A program made the position numbers and the translations under genes. From Treponema sp. (GTDB lineage Bacteria; Spirochaetota; Spirochaetia; Treponematales; Breznakiellaceae): a stretch of 64,000 nt of DNA. The DNA is taken from assembly GCA_009777735.1 (NCBI GenBank), contig WRLF01000008.1, positions 55,851-119,850 on the forward strand. The letters are read 5' to 3'. The notes under the pieces are model-generated. The model saw nothing but the letters and a program-made list of their open reading frames with translations, had not been told where the DNA came from and made no database searches. Within the stretch, counting starts at the first letter, position 1, and each line of letters opens with the position of its first letter. Positions 53,084 to 62,259 of the stretch are shown in pieces.

Positions 53084-53986
53084 TTACCTTACCGCCGCTT
53101 CGAACCGTGCCCTGCGTGATGCGCTGGTATCGGCGACATTGTGCCTGCCAAGTTCACTTCGCGCGTTGCTCAGACGGCTTGCCGGAGTAGGGTGGGTTCT
53201 GTTGAATCCGCCGGGGCGGCGGCTTTGCGTCCTTTCCAGTTCCTGCAGCACATTAATTAAGCCTGAAGGGTTGTATCCGGCGCCTGCAAGAAGCGCAAGA
53301 GCCGCACTGTCGGCTTCGAATTCCTGTGTCTGGGAATAGCCGTTATTAATCAGTGTTGAGACTATATCATTCACCGTTTCTTCGAAAATAGAGGTTAATT
53401 CATTCACATTGTAACCGGTGGCAACTCCCGCAGCGGAAGTGCCGGTTACCATGAGGGCCTGGGTGATACGGCTTGTCCTGATTGCCTTTATGCTGTGCTG
53501 TAGTTGCACATGGGCAACCTCATGGGCGATAACGGCGGCAAGGGCATCTTCCGACCCGGCGCCGGCAATTAGTCCCCGTGTTATAAAAATATGCCCGCTT
53601 GATGTTGCAAAAGCGTTAATTTCATCGGAGTCCAGAATAGCCACACGGTAGCCGCCAAAAATTTCCGGATTATCCGAATTAATTACAATGGCCTTGCAGA
53701 TATGGTTTAGATATGCAGTAAGCGCCGGGTCACCGTCCCATAAGCGATAGTTGCTGAGGATTGTTGCGGCTACCGCCCTGCCGATGTAGTACTCCTGTTC
53801 AGGAGTTATTTCTTCTGCTGCACTGGAGATGGCTCTGGCGGATGAACTTATTGCATCAACCGTATTTTGATCAATTACACCTGCCGCACCGGCAACCTGA
53901 GCGCCTATATCCGCAATAGCGGTAATTGATTTACATCCCTGCAGAGATATACACAGGATAATGGCGATAATTACTGTTTTTTTCAT
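53084..53986 (-). CDS. M48-family metalloprotease lipoprotein
   Basis: Zinc protease of the periplasmic BepA/YfgC/LoiP type. The signal peptide ends in lipobox SLQGC. The zinc site is HEVAH in AVIAHEVAHVQLQHS, and the third ligand is probably the Glu of EFEADSAALALLAGAGY. The C-terminal RTHPTPASRLSNAR is typical of this family. It lacks the TPR domain of BepA. Such proteases trim or quality-control outer-membrane proteins. It sits 2 bases after the SH3-protein gene and 6 before polA. Confidence 0.92.
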   Translation of the reverse strand: MKKTVIIAIILCISLQGCKSITAIADIGAQVAGAAGVIDQNTVDAISSSARAISSAAEEITPEQEYYIGRAVAATILSNYRLWDGDPALTAYLNHICKAIVINSDNPEIFGGYRVAILDSDEINAFATSSGHIFITRGLIAGAGSEDALAAVIAHEVAHVQLQHSIKAIRTSRITQALMVTGTSAAGVATGYNVNELTSIFEETVNDIVSTLINNGYSQTQEFEADSAALALLAGAGYNPSGLINVLQELERTQSRRPGGFNRTHPTPASRLSNARSELGRHNVADTSASRRARFEAAVR

Positions 53987-53988
53987 GG

Positions 53989-54459
53989 TTATTCTCCCAT
54001 TCGCAGCCGGCCTTCCTCAAGGAAGATGCGTAATACATCAGGAGACACCTGCATCTCCTCAAGTCTGTCTACAGCATCATAGTTCAGGTTTCCTGACGCT
54101 CTGTAAGAATTTTCGATTTCCTGATTAAAACCTTTTCCGGCAAGCGCTACTTCGGATGCTGTTGCTGAGGCTGAGTCACCCGGGACAACCCGTCTTGCCG
54201 ATAGGCTCGCGGTTTTTACCCAGCCGGAATTTGCGGCATTTGCCGCAGAGCGTATCTCGGCCCAGGCTCCGTTTATCTGCAGAACGGTAACCTGTGCACC
54301 GTAATCCAGCCTGGCTCTTGTTGAGGCAAAAAAGCCGGTGGAAGATTTCAGATCAAGTGTTTTAACGGCAACCCACATTGTGCCTCCGGCTCTCGCTTGT
54401 GCCGGCAGGATTGCCGTTATACAGACGCACAGGCAAAACAATACGATGATTTTCTTCAT
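53989..54459 (-). CDS. Secreted SH3b-domain protein
   Basis: 156 residues with a signal peptide (cleavage near AQARA). Residues about 28-90 form a bacterial SH3 domain (LKSSTGFFASTRARLDYGAQVTVL shown in part by YGAQVTVLQINGAWAEIRS and GWVKTASLSAR). The C-terminal half is helical and of unknown type. It is sandwiched in an operon between the CHASE2 cyclase and the M48 protease, suggesting an envelope role. Confidence 0.8.
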   Translation of the reverse strand: MKKIIVLFCLCVCITAILPAQARAGGTMWVAVKTLDLKSSTGFFASTRARLDYGAQVTVLQINGAWAEIRSAANAANSGWVKTASLSARRVVPGDSASATASEVALAGKGFNQEIENSYRASGNLNYDAVDRLEEMQVSPDVLRIFLEEGRLRMGE

Positions 54460-54470
54460 GATAACTTCTC

Positions 54471-56738
54471 CTATTTTTCTGTTAAATTATCAATTCCGTC
54501 ATCCCACAACAACTCGCCGGGGGGAGAGTCATTGTATTTTCTGCATCGATCATAATACATTTTAGCGGCTAAGTCAGCCCCGTCCTGCCGGAAAATTGCC
54601 TGAAAAATATTTCCTGCGGCAGGGAAATCCCTGCGTTCATACAGGGCAAATCCCTGTTCCCAACTCTTAACCATTTCCCGAAGCATGGGATCTGCTTCTT
54701 CCCGGATGTCCAAAAGTTCGTACAGGCGCAGCGGCGTGTTGATCCCCACTACCCGCACTCGGCTCAGGGGGCGTACAATAAATTCATCACCAATTTTGGC
54801 CCTTGTATACTCGCTTATCAAAATACCCTTTGTGTTGTACTGTTTGTTCACCCCTTCCAGCCGGGCCGCAAGGTTTACCGCATTTCCCATAATGGTATAA
54901 TTCATCTTGTTGGGCGTTCCCATGTTGCCCACAACCATATCGCCCGTATTTATACCAAGCCGGGTAAACATGGGAGAGAGGTCATCAGCGCTTCGCAGCA
55001 GTCCTTTTTTTGCCATGGCTTGCATAACAGCTTCGGTGATGAGGCCTTTTTCCAGCGCCTCGCGGTTAGTGTCAGCTTCCGCTTTCTTCATCATTACCGC
55101 GGAGCGGCATGCCAGACTGGCATGGTTTTCCATGTGTACCGGAGCTCCAAAGAATGCAATTATCGCATCGCCTTCGTATTTGTCTATGGTACCTTCGTTA
55201 CGAAGAATTATATTGCTCATCCTCGTTAAGTAAAAGTTCAGCAGTTCGACCAGTTTTTCGGGATCGCCCAGGGCTTCGCTGAAAGTGGAGAAGCCGCGAA
55301 TGTCAGTAAAAATCGCCGTCATTTCCCGTTTTTCTCCTCCCAGTTTTAACTGAGACGGATCGGCGATGATCTGCTCGATGACTTTTGGCGATAGATACTG
55401 GCTGAACGCTGATTTTATAAACCGTTTCTGGCTGCCTTCGGTAGCATAGTTATACAGGGTCGCGCTGCCAAAAGCTGCTGTAATTCCGGTTAAATGCATA
55501 ATCATGGGAAGCCAGAGGCTGCCCCAGAGGTAGGCTGCAAATGAAGCGGCTATAATTGTAATTAAGGCAAACGCTGTTCCGGCAACCGGCCAGAAAATAC
55601 GGTGTGAAAAAAGGCTTATAATTACGGTAAAACTTACTGCGGCAAAGAGAATCAACAGATTGAGCCATTGTCTGCTTTCACGGTTAAAATCACCATTCAG
55701 CAGGTTATCCAGCATGGTAATGTGCATCCCCATTCCCGGGTACTGTGATGAAATGGGAGAGCTGAAAATATCATATAGCCCGGGACCGTACAAGCCGACA
55801 AATACATGTGCTCCGGTTAAATCTTCAGGGTGTACCAGTGGTTCTTCGCCGTTTTCGTATGCTTCAAAACTTGTAATGATTGTTCTGGCTGTGTAGAATG
55901 TATAGCGATCCAGATCGCCCCGGAAACGGAGCAGACTTTTTCCGTTTTTATCAACCGGAACGGTAAAATCACCCCATTGAATGGTGCGGTTTTTTGAATT
56001 ATAGCTGACAGCAGTATCATGACCGGAAACTATAAGGGATGCGGGACCAAAACCCGGTATTACTTTGCCGTCAAACAATGTAAAAAGCCTTAGTCTTCTG
56101 TATATATCATCGGAATCGCGTATTCCGGTCAGGCTGCCCAGCGCTCCGGCTGAATCATGCAGTTCCTCAAGGGGAAAAACGGCGCCGGTTAATTCTGCTT
56201 CTTCCCCGCCTTTGCCGAATTCATCCAAAAAGCCGCCAAAGCCCTCAGGCCTGAAAAATGATGTTTGTACATTGGGCGGCCAGTAACGGACATTTCCGGA
56301 CTGGCTGCTGAAGAAAATCCCCTGTACCACCTGGCCGAAATTCCGTGAAGCCCGTGCAAATTCTTCATCGTCTTCCGGACCATACACCGAAGGCTCTGAA
56401 TAGATGATATCAAAAGCGATTGATTTTGAGCCGCTTAAATTCATGTAGTCGATCATTTCTGCGTATGCGCTGCGCGGCCAGGGCCAGCCCCAGCCTCTTT
56501 CACTCTGTCCCCAGTCAAGACTGTTCTGATCTACCAGGATTACCACAATATCGTCCGAGCAGCGGAGAGAAGGTGCAAACAGTCTGACACGGAGGTCATA
56601 GGATTTATTTTCCAGGAAATCCAATGCGCCGAAAATATGCAACATGCACACACCTGAAAAAACCAGAGCAATAAGAATTATTGCAGTAATTTTTTTGTTA
56701 GCCTTTTTTTGCGTCTTCCTTTTTTGAATAATACTCAT
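54471..56738 (-). CDS. CHASE2-domain adenylate/guanylate cyclase
   Basis: Membrane sensor making a cyclic nucleotide, 755 residues. One N-terminal membrane helix (about 18-37), an extracytoplasmic CHASE2 domain (about 40-345; DLRVRLFAP, VVILVDQNS, SKSIAFDIIYSEPS) and three further helices (about 350-430) lead to a class III cyclase domain (about 465-675). Metal Asp residues lie in AIFTDIRGFSTFSEAL and DKYEGDAIIAFFG; the transition-state Asn and Arg are in GNAVNLAARLE. Lys in TIDKYEGD favours ATP as substrate. A C-terminal tail follows. It is the first gene of the operon with the SH3 protein, M48 protease and polA. No Shine-Dalgarno precedes the ATG. Confidence 0.93.
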   Translation of the reverse strand: MSIIQKRKTQKKANKKITAIILIALVFSGVCMLHIFGALDFLENKSYDLRVRLFAPSLRCSDDIVVILVDQNSLDWGQSERGWGWPWPRSAYAEMIDYMNLSGSKSIAFDIIYSEPSVYGPEDDEEFARASRNFGQVVQGIFFSSQSGNVRYWPPNVQTSFFRPEGFGGFLDEFGKGGEEAELTGAVFPLEELHDSAGALGSLTGIRDSDDIYRRLRLFTLFDGKVIPGFGPASLIVSGHDTAVSYNSKNRTIQWGDFTVPVDKNGKSLLRFRGDLDRYTFYTARTIITSFEAYENGEEPLVHPEDLTGAHVFVGLYGPGLYDIFSSPISSQYPGMGMHITMLDNLLNGDFNRESRQWLNLLILFAAVSFTVIISLFSHRIFWPVAGTAFALITIIAASFAAYLWGSLWLPMIMHLTGITAAFGSATLYNYATEGSQKRFIKSAFSQYLSPKVIEQIIADPSQLKLGGEKREMTAIFTDIRGFSTFSEALGDPEKLVELLNFYLTRMSNIILRNEGTIDKYEGDAIIAFFGAPVHMENHASLACRSAVMMKKAEADTNREALEKGLITEAVMQAMAKKGLLRSADDLSPMFTRLGINTGDMVVGNMGTPNKMNYTIMGNAVNLAARLEGVNKQYNTKGILISEYTRAKIGDEFIVRPLSRVRVVGINTPLRLYELLDIREEADPMLREMVKSWEQGFALYERRDFPAAGNIFQAIFRQDGADLAAKMYYDRCRKYNDSPPGELLWDDGIDNLTEK

Positions 56739-56774
56739 GTATTTAACATATCACATTATTATTTATTTTTCTAC

Positions 56775-56803
56775 TGGACAATTTATTAATAATTTGTTAT
56801 TGT
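56775..56803 (+). promoter_or_regulatory. Promoter of the HigA-like gene
   Basis: TGGACA at 56775-56780, an exact 17-base spacer and TATTGT at 56798-56803, in the AT-rich 105-base gap between divergent genes. An AGGAGA site precedes the ATG at 56844. Confidence 0.55.
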
Positions 56804-56843
56804 ATGCAAAGCCACCAATCAAAAAAAATGAACAGGAGATACC

Positions 56844-57266
56844 ATGGCAAGGACATTACAATCCCCCGGAGCTTTTCTTTCACAACTGCTGGAAAAGCAT
56901 AATCTTAACCCTTTCAAACTTTCCAAAGATATCCGTCTGAGTCAGTCAGCGGTGCGTCTTATCGTACTTGGAGAAACCAGAATTTCCGTGCCTGTCGCGC
57001 TGAGACTTGCCAAATATTTTAACACAGATCCCGAATGCTGGCTGATAATGCAGATGAAATGGGATCTTGCCGAAGCTTCCAATGATAAAGCTCTGAAAAA
57101 TACATTAAAAAGCATTTCCAGGTATAAGAAAGAATCGTCCGCTGCGAAAAAACCCGCTGTAAAGAAAACTGCCTCCAAAAAAAGTACCGCTTCGAAAAAA
57201 ACTGCTGCCAAAAAATCTAACACAGGAAAATATGCGATTAAAAAGAAAGCAGCCAGGAGAAAATAG
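56844..57266 (+). CDS. HigA-like HTH protein with histone-H1-like tail
   Basis: Residues 1-95 form an XRE-type helix-turn-helix of the HigA/VapI antitoxin class (PGAFLSQLLEKHNLNPFKLS, QSAVRLIVLGETRISVPVAL, ECWLIMQMKWDL). Residues about 98-140 are a Lys/Ala/Ser-rich tail with KKTA-, KKSTA- and KKTAAKK-type repeats, like histone H1 or bacterial HU-type tails. No HigB-like toxin gene flanks it: the CHASE2 gene is divergent and an Aat-type gene follows after 36 bases. The tail should add non-specific DNA binding, so a nucleoid-associated or broad regulator is possible. AGGAGA, 4 bases before the ATG, supports the start. Confidence 0.82.
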   Translation: MARTLQSPGAFLSQLLEKHNLNPFKLSKDIRLSQSAVRLIVLGETRISVPVALRLAKYFNTDPECWLIMQMKWDLAEASNDKALKNTLKSISRYKKESSAAKKPAVKKTASKKSTASKKTAAKKSNTGKYAIKKKAARRK

Positions 57267-57302
57267 CAGGCAAATGAGAGTACTGCCGGTATTTTAGCCG
57301 CC

Positions 57303-58025
57303 ATGATTCTTCGTTACACCGAAACCGGATATCTGGTGATTCTTCCGCAGGATGATCCTCATTATATTGTTAATGCCATGCTGGAAACCGGTTACAATGA
57401 GGAGTATTGTGTTTCACTGGATTTTTCACCGGATTTTATTGCACGTTTAATGAAAGCCGGATTCTTGGTGATGTCGGCAAAATTAGACGGTTTTGAAGAG
57501 GGCGACAGCGCAAGGATTTTTCCCCATTACATTCTCCTTCCCAGGCTGCACCTGAGCAGATCGGCGCTGTTTTTTGATAACCTGCATATAAAAAAATCCA
57601 TTAAACCATATTTAGGCCGTTACGAACTATATTTTGATTCTGATTTTGATCGTATTGTCGAACGCTGCTTGGAAATCCACGGAGACGACTGGCTGACTCC
57701 GCCTTTAGTTGATGCAATTAAAGTAATCCGCCGGGAAAAATTGCATGGGGTATATCCCGCATCGTTTGCCCTGTACCGGGACGGGACACTTGTTGCCGGT
57801 GAATTTGGGGTTATTTCCGGCAGGGTGTATACTTCCTATTCCGGTTATTACGAAGAGAGCAACGCCGGAACGGTTCAGCTTATCTTCGCAACACGTTATT
57901 TACGGGAAAACGATTTCGATTTTTTCGATTTGGGAATGCCCCTTGATTACAAAACCGATCTTGGCGCACTTGATATCAGTCCCGATGAATTTGTCACGAT
58001 TTTTCGCGCTGCGCAGGAATATTAA
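57303..58025 (+). CDS. aat: Leucyl/phenylalanyl-tRNA-protein transferase family
   Basis: Aat transfers Leu or Phe from tRNA to N-terminal Arg or Lys of proteins, marking them for ClpAP. The C-terminal GNAT-like half matches: SFALYRDGTLVAGEFGVISG, RVYTSYSGYYEESNAGTVQL and FFDLGMPLDYKTDLGALDIS. The N-terminal part is more divergent than in proteobacteria and lacks the usual GSPTRWW-type stretch, so substrate range may differ. 240 residues is normal length. It lies 36 bases after the HigA-like gene without a strong ribosome-binding site. Confidence 0.82.
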   Translation: MILRYTETGYLVILPQDDPHYIVNAMLETGYNEEYCVSLDFSPDFIARLMKAGFLVMSAKLDGFEEGDSARIFPHYILLPRLHLSRSALFFDNLHIKKSIKPYLGRYELYFDSDFDRIVERCLEIHGDDWLTPPLVDAIKVIRREKLHGVYPASFALYRDGTLVAGEFGVISGRVYTSYSGYYEESNAGTVQLIFATRYLRENDFDFFDLGMPLDYKTDLGALDISPDEFVTIFRAAQEY

Positions 58026-58094
58026 TTTAATGCTCATTTGCAAACGAGGCCAGCCGACGGGTCCCGCGCAAGTTATAATAGTCTAACCCAATAG

Positions 58095-58170
58095 GAAAAT
58101 GTGTATAAATTCAACTAATTACCATTGAAAAATGTGTGCAAAACGCTGGTTTTATGTTAAGATTATGTGT
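58095..58170. repeat. ATGTGT repeats at exact 33-base steps
   Basis: ATGTGT occurs at 58099, 58132 and 58165, each exactly 33 bases apart. The first two lie in GAAAATGTGT and GAAAAATGTGT. They fill the AT-rich part of the 157-base gap before the ATPase gene. Three helical turns between sites would place them on one DNA face. Confidence 0.45.
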
Positions 58171-58182
58171 AAGAGGAATTAA

Positions 58183-59490
58183 ATGAGGCGTTTGGCACTA
58201 TGTGATCTGATAGCATGGAAGAAAAAAAAGGACAGGTTGCCTTTAATACTGAAAGGTGCGCGTCAGGTTGGCAAAACATGGCTCCTGCAAGAATTTGGAA
58301 AAACGGAATTTGAAGATGTACTGTATGTCAACTTTGAAAATACCCCGGGGTTAAAACAAGATTTTGACGAAGACATATCTGTGCATAGGATTCTTGATTT
58401 GCTTGGCGCACTGCATGGCCGGCGAATAAAACCGCAGGAAACACTTATAATTTTCGATGAAGTGCAGGAAATACCGCGCGCTTTAACGGCTTTAAAATAT
58501 TTTGCGGAAACCGCACCGGAATACGCCATCTGCTGCGCCGGTTCACTGCTTGGTGTCGCTCTCCACAGCGGCACGTCGTTCCCTGTCGGTAAGGTTGATT
58601 TTCTTTCATTGCGACCGTTTAATTTTGAAGAATTTTTACTGGCTAATGAAGAAAGCATGTTGATTGATTTTATTAAAAAAAATGGAATACATCAGATCCC
58701 CAAAGCAATAACCGGCAAACTTACCGGTTATTTAAAACAATATCTCGTAATAGGCGGAATGCCTGCGGTAGTTATGGCATGGCTGGATTCCAGAGATTAT
58801 TCTCTGATTGAAAAACGACAGCGCGATATTCTTGAAACGTATGAAAATGATTTTTCCAAGCACGCTCCCAAAAATATTGTCCCTAAACTGAGGTACTTGT
58901 GGAACAGTATTCCCTCCCAGCTTGCCAAAGAAAATAAAAAGTTTATTTACGGCCTTGTTCGTACAGGTGCCAGAGCGCGTGACTATGAAGAAGCTCTATT
59001 ATGGCTGCTGGACAGCGGATTATTGCAAAAAGTTTCCCGGATAACAAAACCAGCTATGCCGCTTAAAGCGTATGAGGATTTAAAAGCATTTAAACTGTAT
59101 CTTGTTGATGTTGGCTTGCTGCGTGTTATGAGCGAATTGCCGCCACAAGCAATAGTGGAAGGTAATAGAATTTTTGAAGAATATAAAGGCGCACTTACCG
59201 AACAGTTTGTCTTGTCGGAACTTGCCGGCAATGATTTTATTCGCAGTATCTATTATTGGGCTTCGGAAGCAACTGCAGAAGTAGATTTTGTCTTTGCAGA
59301 CAACAATAATATTTATCCGGTTGAAGTAAAAGCAGGTTACCATTTACGCGCAAAAAGCTTGAAAGTGTACGGTGACCGTTATAACCCGAAACTGGTAATT
59401 CGCACTTCCTTAACTAATATACAGCTTAACGAAGGGGTGCTGGATATCCCTTTGTATATATTGTTTAACCTTGGCGCTTATCTTGCTTAA
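58183..59490 (+). CDS. AAA-type ATPase with DUF4143 domain
   Basis: Walker A is LKGARQVGKTWLLQEF, Walker B is TLIIFDEVQEIPRALTALKY, followed by sensor-like CCAGSLLGVAL. The C-terminal DUF4143 domain (about residues 200-410) ends with a nuclease-like EVDFVFADNNNIYPVEVKAG. These multicopy ATPases are common in anaerobes and their role is unknown; a defence or mobile-element link has been suggested but not shown. AGAGGA lies before the ATG. The stop is 1 base from the convergent acyl-CoA dehydrogenase stop. Confidence 0.93.
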   Translation: MRRLALCDLIAWKKKKDRLPLILKGARQVGKTWLLQEFGKTEFEDVLYVNFENTPGLKQDFDEDISVHRILDLLGALHGRRIKPQETLIIFDEVQEIPRALTALKYFAETAPEYAICCAGSLLGVALHSGTSFPVGKVDFLSLRPFNFEEFLLANEESMLIDFIKKNGIHQIPKAITGKLTGYLKQYLVIGGMPAVVMAWLDSRDYSLIEKRQRDILETYENDFSKHAPKNIVPKLRYLWNSIPSQLAKENKKFIYGLVRTGARARDYEEALLWLLDSGLLQKVSRITKPAMPLKAYEDLKAFKLYLVDVGLLRVMSELPPQAIVEGNRIFEEYKGALTEQFVLSELAGNDFIRSIYYWASEATAEVDFVFADNNNIYPVEVKAGYHLRAKSLKVYGDRYNPKLVIRTSLTNIQLNEGVLDIPLYILFNLGAYLA

Positions 59491-59491
59491 T

Positions 59492-61216
59492 TCACCCGCT
59501 GGTTTTTCCGATGACCGCTTCGTAATGCTTAAGCAGCGTTCCGTTTTCGTGCATGATAAAAGCAGCATTGGCCTGTATCCGTGAAACCATTTTCGTGATA
59601 AAAATTGCCGCCGCTTTTTGCTTGCGTTCGCAATGATTGCCGTCACGGAGAAACAGGTAGCTGATAATCAAATCCGTTGCCATTTCTACCAGCCTTCGTG
59701 AATGATAACTGAGGAATTGGGCATGATCCTTGTTATTCCTGGCAAAATCAAGAGCTTCGGTAAAAACCGCGCGGCTTTCGCGAACCTTTGCCAGCAGATC
59801 GGGGCTGTGGTTAAACGCAATTTGGTCGTATTCATCCATTATTGACTGCGCCACGCCGGAAGTGACCGGGCCAATGGCTGCGACAATCTGCAGCTGGGTA
59901 GTGCCTTCGTAAATATTCGTGATACGCGCATCCCGCGCATGACGTTCAACGTTGAATTCTTTCATGTAACCGGTGCCGCCGTGGATTTGGATAGCATCGT
60001 ATGTCACCTTGTTTGCCATTTCCGTATTAAAGCATTTTACCATGGGGGTAAAGAGTCCGGCAAGTTTTGCATATTTCTTTTTCTCTTCGATGATGGCGCC
60101 TTTTTCTTCCGGGTGCTGATCGGAATAATCTTCCAGTAATTCCTTAAGGTCAACAAACCGGGCAGTTTCGTACAGGAGCGTGCGGCCTGCTTCAATGGAT
60201 ATTTTCATTTCGGTCAGCATTTCAAACACCGGCGGCAGATCGCGTACCGGCGCGCCAAACTGAATCCGTTTTGTAGCATAGAGATCTGCTTCACGGTAAG
60301 CCGCTTCGGCAATGCCCAGACCCTGCCCGGCAACCATGAGCCGTGCATTGTTCATCAGCCAGAGCGTGTACTTTGTCAGGCCCCGCTGCCGCTCTCCCAT
60401 AAGCTCTGCCGGTGCGTTATTGAATTGCAGCTCACAGGTTGGCGAGCCGACAATGCCGAGCTTGTGTTCCAGGCGCCGGATTATCATTTTGTCATCACGC
60501 TTGTACAGGAAAAACGAAAGCCCGCGCGCGCCCTTGCCTTTTTCTTCACTGCGCGCCAGCACAAGACCGATGGTTCCACAGCCGTTTGTGATAAAACGCT
60601 TAACACCGTTGAGGTACCATTTGCCGTCAGCATCCTGCGTCGCTTTAAGATTGACTGCCTGTAAATCGCTTCCCGCATCCGGCTCGGTCAGCACCATTGA
60701 AGAATCCCATTCACCGCTGCAAAGTTTGGGAAGGTAGTAATCCTTTTGTTCTTCCGATGCGAATTTGTTAATCGTCATGGCATTGTCCTGCTGCAGCCCA
60801 AGGTTGAGCAGTGAGCCGTCGGCGCGCGCCATAACTTCAGATATAACACTGAGAATTGTATTGGGCAAATTCAACCCGCCGTATTTGCGGGGCAGAGCCA
60901 TGCCCATCATGTCTGCTTTTTTGAGCATGTCCATGGTTTTTTGCGTTGCCGGATGGAGCTTCACCTGATTATTTTCCAGTGTGGGGCCAACCTCATCAAC
61001 AGCGGGAGCAGCAGGAGCCATTTGCTCACCGGCAATTTCTCCTATGATTGAAAGCACCATGCGGTATGAGTCTTTGGCATCCGCAGCATCATGGGGCGCA
61101 TGGGCAAACTGCTGTGCCTGTTCAAAATTATCCTCTTTCATGGTGATGATGCGGTCAAGATCAAGATGATCGAGATGGAACAGAATATCTTCGTTATCGG
61201 TTAAAAAATTTTCCAT
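59492..61216 (-). CDS. Acyl-CoA dehydrogenase
   Basis: FAD-dependent oxidation of acyl-CoA to trans-2-enoyl-CoA (or the reverse), with electrons passed to EtfAB. 574 residues, longer than the usual 380 because of N- and C-terminal extensions (the latter after about residue 445). Landmarks include MALPRKYGGLNLPN, VLTEPDAGSDLQAVNLKAT, KRFITNG, the FGAPVRDLPPVFEMLTEMKI helix, and IHGGTGYMKEFNVERHARDA. The probable catalytic base is in NIYEGTTQLQ. It is the last gene of a leftward operon directly after etfA (17 bases). Long-chain or branched substrates are possible because of the large size. Confidence 0.94.
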   Translation of the reverse strand: MENFLTDNEDILFHLDHLDLDRIITMKEDNFEQAQQFAHAPHDAADAKDSYRMVLSIIGEIAGEQMAPAAPAVDEVGPTLENNQVKLHPATQKTMDMLKKADMMGMALPRKYGGLNLPNTILSVISEVMARADGSLLNLGLQQDNAMTINKFASEEQKDYYLPKLCSGEWDSSMVLTEPDAGSDLQAVNLKATQDADGKWYLNGVKRFITNGCGTIGLVLARSEEKGKGARGLSFFLYKRDDKMIIRRLEHKLGIVGSPTCELQFNNAPAELMGERQRGLTKYTLWLMNNARLMVAGQGLGIAEAAYREADLYATKRIQFGAPVRDLPPVFEMLTEMKISIEAGRTLLYETARFVDLKELLEDYSDQHPEEKGAIIEEKKKYAKLAGLFTPMVKCFNTEMANKVTYDAIQIHGGTGYMKEFNVERHARDARITNIYEGTTQLQIVAAIGPVTSGVAQSIMDEYDQIAFNHSPDLLAKVRESRAVFTEALDFARNNKDHAQFLSYHSRRLVEMATDLIISYLFLRDGNHCERKQKAAAIFITKMVSRIQANAAFIMHENGTLLKHYEAVIGKTSG

Positions 61217-61233
61217 AGTTGCTTCTCCCTGCC

Positions 61234-62244
61234 TTATACTCTGGCCTTGTAGGCTTTTATCATCTTGGGAATGACATCGTTGAGATCACCGACAATGCCG
61301 TAATGGGCAATACCAAAAATCGGCGCTTCGGGATCATTGTTGATGGCGATAATCCTTGACGACTCGTCCATGCCGGCCCGGTGCTGAATCGCCCCTGATA
61401 CACCGCAGGCAATGTACAGCTTGGGTCTGACCGTTGTGCCGGTCTGCCCCACTTGATGTTCATGACCAATAAAGCCCTGGTCAACAGCCGCGCGGGATGC
61501 GCCAACTTCGCCGCCCAGGGTGTGGGCAAGTTCGCGGATAAGGGCAAAATTATCTTTACTGCCCACGCCCATGCCGCCGGTAACAATTATCTGCGCACCT
61601 TTAAGGTTTACGGATTTTTCTTCCATGACGCGCTCAATTATTTCTGTCATAAAATCATCGGCACCTAACTTTACCGGCAGTTTTATTGTTTGCGCTTTTC
61701 TGGATGGATCAGGTTCTGCCATGCGCATAACGCCCTCGCGGACGGTGGCCATCTGCGGTTTTTTCTCCGGGCAAACAATTGTTGCGATAATATTGCCGCC
61801 AAAGGCCGGGCGGATCTGGTAGAGAATGTCCTTGTATTCTGTACCTTTTTGTTCATGATCCCCTATCTGCAGATCAGTGCAATCGGCAGTAAGTCCGACT
61901 TTTAATTGTGATGCGACACGGGGAGCAATGTCTCGCCCTTCAGTCGTTGCACCGTACAGCGCAATCTGCGGCTTGCATTCATTGACCGCCTGAATCATTA
62001 ATTTCGTGAAGGGGATGGGAGTGTAGTGCTTCAGCCGAGGATCTTCAACAAGATACACCGTGTCTGCGCCCATGCTTGCAATGCGGGAAACTTCCCCGGC
62101 GACATTGGCGCCAAAGAGCGCAGCGCTCACTTCTACTTTTAACCGGTCAGCCAGCTCACGGGCTTTTGAGACCAACTCAAGGCTTACCTCGGCGGCTTTT
62201 CCGTCATTTTGCTGGATATATACCATTACACTATTTTCGCTCAT
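61234..62244 (-). CDS. etfA: Electron transfer flavoprotein alpha subunit
   Basis: Forms with EtfB the flavoprotein taking electrons from the acyl-CoA dehydrogenase. The FAD-binding C-terminal domain is clear: GGMGVGSKDNFALIRELA, GASRAAVDQGFI, HEHQVGQTGTTVRPKLYIAC, GVSGAIQHRAGM. The start is put at ATG 62244, with GAAGGA upstream; a GTG at 62259 would add five residues and abut the etfB stop. About 336 residues is normal. Confidence 0.95.
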   Translation of the reverse strand: MSENSVMVYIQQNDGKAAEVSLELVSKARELADRLKVEVSAALFGANVAGEVSRIASMGADTVYLVEDPRLKHYTPIPFTKLMIQAVNECKPQIALYGATTEGRDIAPRVASQLKVGLTADCTDLQIGDHEQKGTEYKDILYQIRPAFGGNIIATIVCPEKKPQMATVREGVMRMAEPDPSRKAQTIKLPVKLGADDFMTEIIERVMEEKSVNLKGAQIIVTGGMGVGSKDNFALIRELAHTLGGEVGASRAAVDQGFIGHEHQVGQTGTTVRPKLYIACGVSGAIQHRAGMDESSRIIAINNDPEAPIFGIAHYGIVGDLNDVIPKMIKAYKARV

Positions 62245-62259
62245 AAAATTTTCCTTCAC

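Noticed and set aside
56739..57302. A HigBA toxin-antitoxin pair
   Set aside because: Only the antitoxin-like gene is present; neither flank holds a RelE/HigB-size frame.
58026..58086. Extension of an alternative frame past aat
   Set aside because: It is only the tail of an out-of-frame shadow of the transferase gene.
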